A stretch of DNA of 64,000 nt from positions 8,060,001 through 8,124,000 of the forward strand of contig BTRK01000005.1 of the NCBI GenBank assembly GCA_036245805.1, given 5' to 3'. The position numbers and the translations under genes were made by a program. Below the pieces are notes generated by a model. It searched no databases and was not told the DNA's origin. It worked only from the letters and a program-made list of their open reading frames with translations. This document shows positions 1 through 11,200 of the stretch, in pieces; the stretch's first letter is position 1; every line of letters starts with the position of its first letter. Origin of the DNA: Pristionchus mayeri (lineage: Eukaryota; Nematoda; Chromadorea; Rhabditida; Neodiplogasteridae).

Positions 1-89
1 TGAACACTCTTTCCATTTCGGAGCGGTTAATTACTGTAACAATGAACTAGTTCATTAGTTTCTATTGAAAGTCTAGCTGACAGTACTCG

Positions 90-156
90 TTTCGCATGCT
101 CTCTCATCGATCAGACAGAGCGAGAGATCACGTGAATTGAGGAGAGTCACGAGCGT
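90..156. repeat. Short CTCTC/GAGAG hairpin, dispersed family
   Basis: An imperfect inverted repeat pairs GCATGCTCTCTC with GAGCGAGAGATCACG and is followed by GAGGAGAGTCACGAG. It belongs to the short hairpin family seen most clearly at 20077-20169. Confidence 0.4.
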
Positions 157-354
157 GAAATTTAGTCATTTAATTAGACAACCTTCATTTTCTTCGACAT
201 TAATGATAGAGTTATCCACCTATTCGTTACTAACGTTCAAGAGATTATTTTCAAGACACGGACTCTTTTTTCTGTACAATTTCTCATCTCTCCACCGGTC
301 ACAAAAGTATAGCATGAAAAGATCGTGGTATCGTTTCTTCAACTCTACTGCTTA

Positions 355-3300
355 CTATAGTGTTTCGCCGTTTGCGCAGGCCACTGTCTTGTCGCTCGTG
401 GGATCCAGCGGAGCCTGAAGGTGAACCAAGTTATGAGGCGATATAGAGGCGTCATTGATTTTCGCACAAGACACAACACTTTCACAACTTCTGATTTTCG
501 ATGAAATGAACATCTTCTTCCGCAGTAACTAGAGTTCGGCATTCTGGTCACCATCTCTTCATTATTTGTATGAAGAGACAATGACGTCGTTGCTCGAACT
601 CTATCAGCAATAGACCCGAATATTTACGTACCTGGACGCAGCCTGCATTTGCATGCACGTCGGCACCACAGGCAGAGTTCAGAACCTTACAGTTTACTGT
701 AATGCACTCGATAAGCCATTTGCGATGGATCTTTATAAGATCGATTGCGAATAACGATCTTTTGATTCCAAACATGATTGATATTCGCATTTCATGATGC
801 TAAAACCAACCCTTGGGGGTAGGTTTCGAAGTGGCGCAAACCGCTTGGTCTTTCTTGTCCAAGGCGTGCTGAAAAATAGCTATCGTCACAGTGAAGCACA
901 ATTCGCTAGAGGGAACACCCATTGCATTATCTGTGACACGACAGTAGAATAATGATACGGATAAGTATAATAGATAGTAGTCATTATCTATAGTATCAAT
1001 AATCTTAAGGCTGATAACCACCAAATGGTACCCTTCTGATGCAACAATATATGCGAAAACTCTCAAGGAGTTTTTTTTCAGAAAATATATCACAAGGGTT
1101 TTTATTATATTATATCATCCGAGGGTCATAATCCGGCCTAGTGCCTAATAACAACTGCTAGGCTCCTCTCTCCCATTCCGCAGATGCACTCACACCTCCT
1201 GCTTTCCAGACTCCGGTCTTCGTATCACATTTGAGTAGCGTGTTGTCGGTGGGGTGTTGTTCCCAATATTTTTTGGTGTCAGGAAGATAGCTGAACAATA
1301 TCTATAAATGTAGATGATTCCAGAATTTAATTCCAGAATTTTTTTCACTTAGTTACCCAACAAGGACGAAATTGACCCATTATTTTTTGTCTTCCATCGC
1401 ACAGCGTGTCAGACCAGACAATCTGGCGGCGTAGAGCACATTTCGCACTCTCTATTGCACTGTATCAAAGTGAATTCATTGAACAAATATATTCAGTGAA
1501 GCATATTCCAACTTGAGGGTTCTAGAGCAAAATATAGGGAAATAATTCATTTTCCCTGTGAAGCTCATTTAAAAACAACTATTACATCGCACGATGATTT
1601 TCAAATGAGAACTAGTCCGAGCACAATATCGGCAGACACCACTTGTGGGTACTTTTCTGAATCCCCATGAGCGGCTTTACAGGTTGTATGAAGATATTTT
1701 TTCATATTATTTTTAGTATTCGAGAGCAAGCTATAAATATTCAAAAATAAGTGAACTTTCAATGTTTTCTCGAATACTAAAAAGAATATACAATAATATA
1801 TTCGTACAAGCTGTAGAACTACTCGTGAGGATTCAGAAAAGTACCCACAAGTGGGGTCTACCTTTATTGTGCTCGGAGGAGTTCTAATTTGAAGCAGAAA
1901 ATGCATACATAATAGTAATTGTGGTATCATGAAGCCAGGAAAGGAGATAAAAATCTCAAAATTTAACAGTAGGTTCAAGCCTAATTGTTACAAACACTGG
2001 CTTAACCGCATTATTAAAATCAAATTTATTAATTAAATTATGGTGTATGTTTCAACCACTTCCCCAATCACTTCACCGCTCAGGGGCAATGAAGGGAGAG
2101 GAATGGCCCGCCGCGAGAACAAAGGAAATTGTCTGATCTGACACGCTGTGCATCGAATAGCCGATGGTTGAATTAGTATAGAATGAATCTACAAAAATGC
2201 TAAAAATCAATAATAGCCTCAAGGGAAAACCGGAAATGATCCGCGCACTCTCACTTTTGCATACTCTCTCGTACACACGACGGGATCAGGGTTAGATCAG
2301 GGTTTCGCCCTTGTTGGGTAACTTTAATTCCAGAAGTTAACTTCCTGCACATCAACGTCAAATACTTTTGAAATGTTGGCAGTTTTGTCGATTTTCAAGA
2401 GGTCCAACATATTAATCGCAAGAGTTAGCAATTCGGGCAATCGTTTCTTCCATTCCCACACTGACTCGAACTATCGAGTGGTTAATATAGGAACCGGAGT
2501 GACAATTATCCGAATTGCAAGCTCTACTTACAACAACTTCTTTCCATTATTGCACGTGACGTCCTGATCGTTAACGCTCGTATCAACCGGAAAATATTGA
2601 AAAATATTCATCGAAAGATGTCGAGTCTCACCATATCACAGCCGTCGAAGACAAACTTTGGATTATTGCAATCGCTTGTAAGTTTGCCTGTCTTCGCCTT
2701 GCACGAGTCTGCAAAACCAAGTGATTTCGCGCAAGCATTTCAATTTTTTTTCATTTCAATCCAGCCTTCATTTCAGCAAGTCATTTCAAATTTCATTGTA
2801 CTGTTCTTTTATATTTCGATCAAAGAGCAAGAATCTTTATTATCCGAAAATTTTCACTTCACTCTCTCACTACTCGATTTATCAATAGAGATGGCAGAAT
2901 GAAGAGGCAATTACACGAATTGTTAAATACAGCACTCACATCCCTTGATGCAAACAGCTTTCGTGATCTTTGTTCCCGCGTTGTTCCACTCCTTTTGCGC
3001 GTTGCATGTAATCGGAAATGTGAAGGTTGATTAAGCAATATTTAAAGTACCCCTCCGGGGAAAAAATTTTCAAATTCGCGGGCAGTCCCTGAACTATCCT
3101 GAACTGCAGGCCCTAGCGCGGGAATTCAAAATTTATTTTTGATTTATACTGTAAATCGATTACCTAAATCTATTACAGTAATTTTTAGTACCGCAAATTC
3201 AAATTTTTTGAATTCCCGCGCTAGGGCCTGCAGTTCAGGATAGTTCAGGGACTGCCCGCGAATTTGAAAATTTTTCCCCCGGAGGGGTACTTTAAGGATG

Positions 3301-5605
3301 GTATAGCAACTCCCTCCATTATGCGTTTGCCCTCTTCCGGTCTGATGGCGAGAAACAACGCATAATGAAGAGTCATTTTGCCAAGCCACTCCTCGTCCCG
3401 CACACACCGTGTCCACGCTGCCAGTAGTTTCGGTTGAGATGAAATATTCTCCAGCATTCTTGCACTGCAATTAGATAGTGCTCATTTGATTACTAGATTA
3501 TACTTTGAAATCGGGTAATTTTGACCATTTTCTCGACTTATCGAGCGATGAAAGTGTGGGAAAATGAAGTGATTTCATATCTTTCTGCACGCTCCCATTC
3601 GACAGGTCGAGTGACGAGAGTTTGTACAAAATGATGAGGAATTCCTAATTGTATATTATTTTCCTTTCTGAACACACACACCTTCAGCACGTTGCAGCCA
3701 TTTTCCACTATCGTACCGTGACCCGCTCCTGTGGTGCATCCTTCAGCTGCATTGCAGGTTGCAGCACCGATAGGGGCGCACTGCTGACAAGGGGCTGAAA
3801 ATAACAAACTATCAATATTTCTGAACAAAAAATTGATGTTTGCGAGAAGGATCGGTTGTTGTACTAGATTCTTCCCACATTTGCCGAATGTGATCATTGG
3901 ACTCGTTCTTTCAACAGTCACAAAAAGTGAGAGAGCACGCAAAATAAGGTCACTTGATGTTGGAATAGAACTAAGATAATAATTTGGCATCGTTATACAC
4001 AAATTTTGTTAATTTCTATGAAGTATTCGTGCTTACTAGATGGTGCTACAACAGGTCCGGGCTTGGCGCAGACGATGATCGTCTTCGACTTGTCTACGTC
4101 CACTTTCTGGAATCAATAAATTAGGACATCTTATCAATTATGAATGTTGCTCATTATTATCAGCGTTAGGAGCAGATGAGGTGCTAAATGGCCGTAGAAA
4201 AGTGAGAGCGTCGAAGGACAGGTGGGTCCCTCATCACATTTTCCTTCTCCTCTCATCCATCGCTCTCTTCAATATCGTGCGAGATGAGGAAACACAATGC
4301 CTAATTACTAGTGTTTCAGGAATGGCATCACAAGAAATCACGCTCTTACGCTCTCTTAATACTGCGAGCTCTCTCGTAGATCAGAGAAGAAGGTCGTTTC
4401 CATCAAAGCCATTCCTAGTGCTTACAGCAGCTGGAGGAGTCGTGACCGTCCACTTATCGGCAGGGGCATTGCACTGAACATCCGTATGTCCCTTAGTCCA
4501 GGGACTGTTGCCATCTTTATTGACGCTGCAAAGATTAAATGTTTTTCAGAAACGACACCGTAACTAGACTTAAGAATCAGATGCGTAGCAAATCCCAGTA
4601 AATGCAATACGTTGGCACTTCTTCGATTTATGGCCACCCCCCCCCCTACCTCCACACCCCTTCATTTCCCGGTAATTCCATCCCCTCCCATGATGAAAAT
4701 AGGGAAGAATACGTAGAAATTAGTGGGCAAGATGAGGGAGAGGGGTAGCCAGAAATCGAAGAAGTGCGAACATGTTTTTGTCATCAATAGTTGTGTGCGA
4801 AATTCGGGTAATCTTAGTTTCATCCTACACACACTCTTGCCACTCTACAAGTATGCCGAGAAAATCTTAAGATTGCAGAATATAACGCTTTTTTCGACAG
4901 ATAATGTGTTTCGTATAACAAAATGATGAATTTTTACAGGAAGCTCATCACCTGTCGAAAAAAGCGTTCTATTCTGCAACCTTATGATTTCCTCGGCATA
5001 CGTATAAAAGAGGAGTGTGGAAAACGATACAATCACCCGGATTTCGCATTCAACTCGCAACTGAGACGAACAATCCGCCAGTACTTACAATAACTCAAGT
5101 CCCCCAGCACACGTGAGCGGGCCGGTGAGCGGGCCTGCGAGTGGCTGCAAGTACACATTTACATTGTTATGTTCTTTTTCCCCCAGTCCGCTTACACCTA
5201 CTTTCTTCCCTGACAGTTTCATATGCAAACAAGATGCACGACGCCCAAAGCTAGCGTATACGCTTTGCTTCGAATACAAAATACTATCGTACCTGGCAGT
5301 TGGTGAAGGCGGGCAGAGGGCCAGGGCACGTGCTCGTCGGCAGAGCGGTGCAGCCTCAAACCATAGTTTACACATAAAATTGTTTTTCTCTTGGTAAAGT
5401 CTACAATATGCATCACAGAGATACAATTGCCCATATCATAAGAAATTTCAAGTGAATCTTGCAAATTCAATAGCCCATTGAATACCGTATTCCTACAGTA
5501 ATCAATCCATTGTCCTATATACAGCAGCTAACCAGCGGATCGTACTCCTGGAAGGAAAAGCACCGCCGAGAGGGCGAAGAGGCGCCACCAGCCTTGTGTT
5601 CCCAT
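355..5605 (-). CDS. Secreted modular cysteine-rich protein, DUF281-like (exon model approximate)
   Basis: Exon 1 (about 5547-5605) starts MGTQGWWRLFALSAVLF, a typical signal peptide. Downstream exons, read on the minus strand, alternate two kinds of short cysteine module. One kind has the form xVxCN...W: DVQCNAPADKWTV near 4.45 kb, ITCNAQKEWNNAG near 2.97 kb, DVTCNNGKKL near 2.54 kb and ITVNCKVL near 0.7 kb. The other has an xDKxxxxxCA core: VDVDKSKTIIVCAKPG near 4.07 kb, ALDKKDQAVCATSKP near 0.85 kb and APLDPTSDKTVACANG near 0.4 kb. Further Cys-rich exons lie at about 3724-3794, 3300-3464 and 2632-2711. Each is bounded by plausible AG/GT sites. The module style resembles nematode DUF281/CC-type secreted proteins; that family name is inference. 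The last exon can end in TAG at 355-357, but a good donor (GTAAGC) overlaps it, so the gene may run further left. A TTAA MITE sits directly in one exon at 3046-3291, which may mean this copy is damaged. Exon joins between 3.3 and 0.35 kb are uncertain. Confidence 0.55.
1353..2322. repeat. MITE with TTACCCAAC inverted ends, carrying a nested MITE
   Basis: The ends are inverted: TTACCCAACAAGGACGAAA at the left and TTTCGCCCTTGTTGGGTAA at the right. Further inside, the GCACAGCGTGTCAGA block near 1.40 kb matches the inverse TCTGACACGCTGTGC near 2.15 kb. A second inverted element (1601-1892) lies in the middle. The AGTTACCCAAC end is shared with the small element at 18650-18788, so this is a dispersed family. 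It lies in an intron of the cysteine-rich gene. Confidence 0.6.
1601..1892. repeat. Nested palindromic MITE
   Basis: TCAAATGAGAACTAGTCCGA at the left pairs imperfectly with the inverse of GAGGAGTTCTAATTTGA at the right. The arms continue inward (ACTTGTGGGTACTTTTCTGA against its inverse near 1840). A second stem, near TAGTATTCGAGA, pairs the centre. The element is about 290 bp and sits within the larger inverted repeat 1353-2322. Confidence 0.65.
3042..3295. repeat. TTAA-flanked MITE (piggyBac-like target site) inserted in an exon
   Basis: A near-perfect inverted repeat of 246 bp starts AGTACCCCTCCGGGG and ends with CCGGAGGGGTACT. It is flanked on both sides by TTAA, the target duplication typical of the piggyBac superfamily. 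The arms include GCGGGCAGTCCCTGAACT and its inverse. On the minus strand it begins immediately after the Cys-rich exon ending GGSCYTILK, so an open frame runs straight from the exon into the element. Confidence 0.75.
4851..5001. repeat. Small palindromic MITE
   Basis: GTATGCCGAGAAAATCTTAAG at the left pairs with the inverse of CTTATGATTTCCTCGGCATAC at the right. The AACGCTTTTTTCGACAG block pairs with CTGTCGAAAAAAGCGTT. The size is about 150 bp, and it lies in an intron of the cysteine-rich gene. Confidence 0.65.
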
Positions 5606-5639
5606 CTGGAAAGGATACGGTAGGATAAGTGTAAGACAC

Positions 5640-7130
5640 GGTGTATTACGGTATGTTGATATTACTATCAGGAATATATTCATATATGATAACGTTCTTA
5701 TGAAATAAAGCTACGGTATGAATGCAGGGTAGGCATAATAAGTCATCCGGGAGTAGGAAGTAGATACGCGCAGGGTACTGTAAGCTACAGTGTGAGTATC
5801 GCAGTCAGGGCTCACGAGATAAGGTACCACTCAGTCACGGCATATGGTAGTGATTCCATGAAGACTATAATTTCACACAGATAACCTTGAAGTACGGTAC
5901 GGATACTGTAGCCATGATAGCAAACGAAAAAAATCAAACGATATGGCCAATATATCGTATGGGTTCCGATAAGTTTCGAAAAGGGTACGTTTCCACTCAA
6001 TTACGGTATGGACACTACAGTCGCACATGCAACAACGTCAGTCGGGAACGACGGGGCACTGTATCTGTGACATAAAGGGTATCATTCAGTTATTGTATGG
6101 TTGCTGTAGCTGCGTGGATACTGTAGACGCACAAGAAACCGCATCAGTCATGAATGATGAGGATACTGTAACCGCACCAAGGATACAGTAACACAGTCAT
6201 GACATGGATACTGTAGCAGCATAGATGCAGTAGCCGTGCAGGCAACTGGATCAGTCAGGGTATTGTATTCGTGCCATGCAGGGTATATCACAACTCAGAT
6301 GAGGCATAGATACTGTAGCGACAAAGATACAGTAGCCGCGCAGGCAAGAGCACCAATCAGGTTTGGTGTGGGTACTATATATCGGCCCTGAAGATTACGG
6401 TACAACAGAGATACGGTATGGATGCTGTTGCAACAAGGATCCTGCTGTGACAACATGGATACTGTAGCCGCTCGGACACCAACAGTGAGGTACTGTGTGA
6501 GTACGGGAACCCTGTCCTGCAGAGTACGATGCACTCAGATGCGGCAAGGATGCTGTAGCCGTGGAGTAACATAATCATTCAGGAACGGTATATTTACCGT
6601 AGCTGTGCGATATATGATATGGCGCTACTTAGATGGAACAAAGATACTGTAGCAACATGTATACTGTAGCCGCGCAGGCAACAACTCCGGCAAGGTACAG
6701 TGTTGCTACTGTAGCGCTTCCATACAGAGTACGGTACCACTCACAAGCGGCATGAATTCTGTGGCAACATGGGTACGGTGGCAACACAGGCGAGAAAAAT
6801 TATTCAGGGAGGATACTGTACCAGCGCATGTCTGGTTACTGTAGCCGTGTCATGCAGGTCACCGCGTCACTCATATACGGCAAGGACACTATAGCGACAT
6901 GGTTACTGTAATGGCATAGATACTGTAGCCGCACAAGCACCAATCATTCAAAAACGTTCTGGTTACTGTAACCGTGCCATCCATAATAAGGCGCTCAACT
7001 ACGGCATTGATACTGCAGCTGCAATGATTATTGTATCCACGGAACGGTACGATTCTTATACGACGTGAATATTGTATCCGCCGAATAGCTCGAAGCTGAT
7101 ACTGTGTAAAACTGTAACGTTGTAATGCAG
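5640..7130. repeat. Degenerate array of TACTGTAG-containing units
   Basis: About 1.5 kb is filled with imperfect copies of a unit containing GATACTGTAGCCGC or GGTTACTGTA, often followed by CAGGCA and an ATCAGTCAGG-like stretch. Spacing is variable, roughly 30-90 bases. The motif is common singly in introns elsewhere in the window, but only here is it an array. No convincing ORF is present. It separates the start of the cysteine-rich gene from the 3' end of cct-1. Confidence 0.7.
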
Positions 7131-7391
7131 GGCGCGGCATCGTTCGTGATCTGGGCACCGTATCGAAGGGTCTCCAGACAATTCTTCATGGGGTTAGCTC
7201 GAGCCATCTCGGTGCCACAGGGAGTAGGTTGCCCTCCAGCCTTGGATGATCCTGGGCAGGGGAGTGGGCTCTCCTCCAAAACTCCTCAAGTATCCTGAGA
7301 AATCGTCCTTCGCAAGTGAAGGATACCCTCCAAAGATCTTGAATGGGGCCAGGGCATCCAGGCATAGAATGGGGGGTACCCCTCCACCAAA
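7131..7391. other. Intergenic stretch with no recognised gene
   Basis: I see no convincing exon, RNA gene or transposon end here. It is GC-richer than its surroundings and joins the TACTGTAG array to the short tandem array at 7392. Confidence 0.4.
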
Positions 7392-7472
7392 CCCTCGAAA
7401 ATAGGCGAAAATAGACGAAAATAGGAGGAAAATAGGCGAAAATTGGAGAAAAATAGGAGAAAATAGGAGCGA
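7392..7472. repeat. Short tandem array, GAAAATAGG unit
   Basis: Seven or so copies of a 11-13 base unit, GAAAATAGGC/A, lie in tandem with small indels (GAAAATAGACGAAAATAGGA and so on). It is a purine-rich minisatellite downstream of cct-1. Confidence 0.7.
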
Positions 7473-7758
7473 ACCAACCTGCGGGGATGGCGGACAAGAC
7501 GATAAATGAACGGAGAAGGAGAGAATCGCCTCGGTTATTGCACGTTGTTCTCGAAATTGAATTAGGGAAATGAGAAAGGGGACGTGCGAATTGTGATCTT
7601 TTGAACCCTTTATTTACATCTCACTCGCTCGACGAGAAGACAAGTGAAACATAAGTTGTGCGAGCTATGTGAGTCACCTATCCGTTATTCCTTCCTCGAC
7701 GGATCAAAACTCACGGAGCATAAGACGATGCTGGAACAGAAGCAACTTACAACTCACA

Positions 7759-7820
7759 CCAGCAGCCTTTCCCTGCTTGATGGTAGTCCCCTCTTTGACG
7801 GCGATTATGGGCGACATCAT
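7759..7820 (-). pseudogene. Orphan first exon of a CCT-eta (cct-7) copy
   Basis: The minus strand reads MMSPIIAVKEGTTIKQGKAA, against MMSPIIVFAEGTTIKQGKEA at the start of the cct-7 gene at 19738. The bases just before the two ATGs also align (a TCAGCGCT stretch against TCAGCACT). A GTGTGAG donor follows. No second exon (expected [14 protein letters not shown]) can be found further along the minus strand, so this is a relic of a duplicated cct-7 5' end. It lies about 450 bases beyond the cct-1 stop. Confidence 0.7.
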
Positions 7821-7894
7821 GTTGAAGCGACTTTTGAGCGCTGACAATAGACTAATCACGTTGGAACATCACACGATTACGCTAAAAAGGTAAT

Positions 7895-8265
7895 TTAACA
7901 AATGATACAATACTCAAAAAATCAAAAGAAAGTAGTAGTATTGACAGTGACCAGATAGCGTCTGCGAGTAGAAAAACTCCACCAATCCTCCCAACACCCA
8001 ACACCCAACACCCCTTTGTTTATCTATTTTTGTGATACATCAAACCATTTTATCGTAACTTCAACAATCATTACATCCAATTCAATCAACATACAATAAT
8101 TTCAATTCTTAACAGGCAATGAACTTGTACAAAGATCCGGAACAGTTACAAATAACAGACATGAACATCAACAAATATCAACATTATATCTTACTACAAC
8201 ACAGTGTATCTACGGGGATATGAAGGGGCGGAGTCAGAAGTGGGCGGGGTCTAAGGGGGCGGGGC
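7895..8265. other. Region 3' of cct-1, no gene seen
   Basis: This AT-rich stretch holds a short tandem of CCAACACCCAACACCC near 8000. No ORF or exon was recognised. It probably includes the 3' UTR of cct-1, which is transcribed leftward. Confidence 0.4.
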
Positions 8266-11200
8266 TTAGGCACCACATTGGCCGGCTCTTCCTCCCTGCT
8301 CCACCTTCTCCAGCTTGATGAGGTCGTCGATGCGGAGGATCGTGATGGCTGCCTCAGTCGCGAATTTGATCGCCTTCACCTGAAGAAGGAGAAATATCCT
8401 AGTGCAGGGAAGAATAAAGTCACTCTTCGATACTCTGTGTTCATCTAAAGTAATACCGTGGAAAATATTAACTTGACATCAAACAGTGCTCATTTGCTTA
8501 TGTAGAGCACAAGTCCACAGTATTTCCAGCTCCCAGAATTGAATCATTTCACAATCATCAAATCCTGATCATCTACCGTAATCTACACCACTACAGTAAT
8601 CCCTCTCCTCACCTTGGACATCGCCGGCTCGAGGATGCCCGCCTCCTTGTTGTCTCGCACCTCGCCCTTCTCCAGATCGAGGCCAGCCCTGAAAAAAAAA
8701 ATCAAAAAATGCTATTCCATACAACTACAATATGCAATATGACCCATTGAACTACCGCATTTCGACCACGTTCAGAATTCAATCACATTCAATCACGTGC
8801 ACTACCGTACCCAGCACAAGTACAATATTCAATCTGACCCAGTGCACTACCGTAACTCCTCCCTGACTAACCACTTGAGATGGGAGAGCTCCGGGTTCTG
8901 CAGTGCCTTGTTGTGGAATGCGCGCAGCTTGGCCACGAGGTCAGTCGAGTCTCTGAGGAGAGGAGTTTACTGTATTTCTGAATTGGTGCATGCTGTGTTA
9001 ATGATTTCGAAATATTGCCCCAAACTATATCCAGACTCATAGCATGAAGCTACAGTCGCGCCCATAAGTCAGTGGGCACTTTTGGAATGGGTTTGAACTT
9101 TTTGCTCAGGAAATATATCATTCCGAGGCTAGGACATTATGCACCGAATTCATCGGAGATTTTTCTTTTTGATATTGGGGTATGATGCAATAGCCTAGTC
9201 ATTGCGTAGTGATGACGCAATCGAAATGTACTTTTTCAAAACGGCATTATTCTTACATGGATTTTTTCCTGCCGGCCGAACTTTCTGTGGTTGGAGTCAT
9301 GCCCGAGGACTACTCAGAAAATTTTTTTTGAGGTTGCTGCGCGACCGCACATTTGCTGCAGCCTTGCTGCAAAATCGATGTCGAAAATCCAGATCTCGAC
9401 TCCTAGTCAAGTGCAAACCCATTCCAAAAGTGCCCACTGACTTATGGGCGCGACTGTACCTAGTGACCTTGATCCAAAGATCTATTTATTGATTCAGTAA
9501 ATGTGAAGTGATTCCTACAGTACTCTCCTCCCTCCTCACCTGGCTGCATTGGCTGCGAGAGTCTTCGGGATGACGAGAAGGGCCTGCGCGAATTCGGCCA
9601 CCGCCAACTGCTCGCGAGACGACTGAAAAGGCGGGTATGGTATGATACGGTATGGAAAATCACGGTAGGGGTACGGTAAGAGGAACGGGGACTGCAACCA
9701 AGTTGTACGAGAGTGTTATTATTGCCGACCAGCGAGAAGCGACATGTGATCCCCGGCAGGGCTGCGATTTTTCCGTCGAAAAATTAAAAAAATTAAAAAA
9801 AAATTTTCAAAATTTTTGACAATGATTAAATTTGCTTCAAAACGATAAAGAAATATTTGTCCAATATCAGCTGAAAAGGGTAAAATTTTAGCTATTTTTT
9901 TTTGAAAAAAATCAAAACAAAATTGATTTTGAAATTTTTTGAAATGGTCAAAAAAAATTTTTAAAAAAAGAAATCAAACTCAAATAATCCCAGCCCTGAT
10001 CACCGGCCTCACAACCCTACTACGCATGTAGTACTACAATATACTGTGAGAACAGAATGTGTAGTCCGTGGTGTGGTGGGCGAGAGCTATCACATTTTGT
10101 TGCATTACTCGCGGAACATTTTTTCTCCCGCGTTCCGCGAGTAATACAACAAAATGTGATAACTCTCGCACACCACACCACGGACTACGCATTCTGTTCT
10201 CACAGTAACTATGCTAGCGCATCGAAGGAGCCCCCCGACAGTCGACAGTTAACAATCTTATACATAATTTGACTACGCTCTAGTGCACAATACAATTTTA
10301 AAACAAATATTTTCGCAGTTACTATTTTTTAATTACTCTCATTGATGAGAAAATTGTGGAGGTTGTGGCAAAACAACATTTATTTTTTACCAAAGCATTT
10401 CTCGAATGTAATCGCTATACAATTGGAACGCAAACTTCTAAAGAACGAATGAAACTCCCACCCCACAAGCGAATTTTTTTGTTTGCGAAAATTGGGCTTT
10501 TTTCTCACTGATCGATATTTACAGATATTTAAAGATGACATGAAGTGCATGACCACGACGCGTAATGATTTCCTTACCAGAGTATTGGCGAATGACTCGA
10601 GGTAGACGTTGAGGGCTGCCTCGACTGCACCGCCACCAGCCACCAGACGACCCGACTCGAGCACTCTGGAGAGGAGAGGGCGATTTATTTAAAAGCTGAC
10701 ATTGGTACTCAACTCTGGCTTACTGAAGTGCCATGGGAAAATAGTGAGCCGATGAATATTTGGAAGCAGAAACTCGACTTCAACAAGCGATTACGTTTTT
10801 CCAACCACAAACTATTTCTCTTTTTAACCCGCTTTCTCTAACATACACGTGTGTGCAAAACGCCATCCTATTGCTCATCTCACCTGCTGACGACGCAGAG
10901 GGAGTCGTGCACCGATCGCTCCATCTCGTCGAGCATCATCTCGTTCGCACCACTGCAACAAGGAAAGATTTCACAAGGAGATTTATGGAATCTGACATTG
11001 TTATTTTTTAAATTATTTTTTTAATTAAAAATTATGGAACCTGACTTTTTTGAACATGAAATTTTGTTAGGGGAAATCAACGTTGGAACGGCACTACTTC
11101 GGATTGTTTCTCTATCAAATCAGAGACCAGCCAATGCAGGGAAACAAAAGGTTCTTGATCGAAAAAAAGTCAACCCGTATTTTCGTGTTTCTAATCAGCA

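Noticed and set aside
5640..7130. CRISPR array
   Set aside because: Units are degenerate with irregular spacing, the host is a eukaryote, and there are no cas genes.
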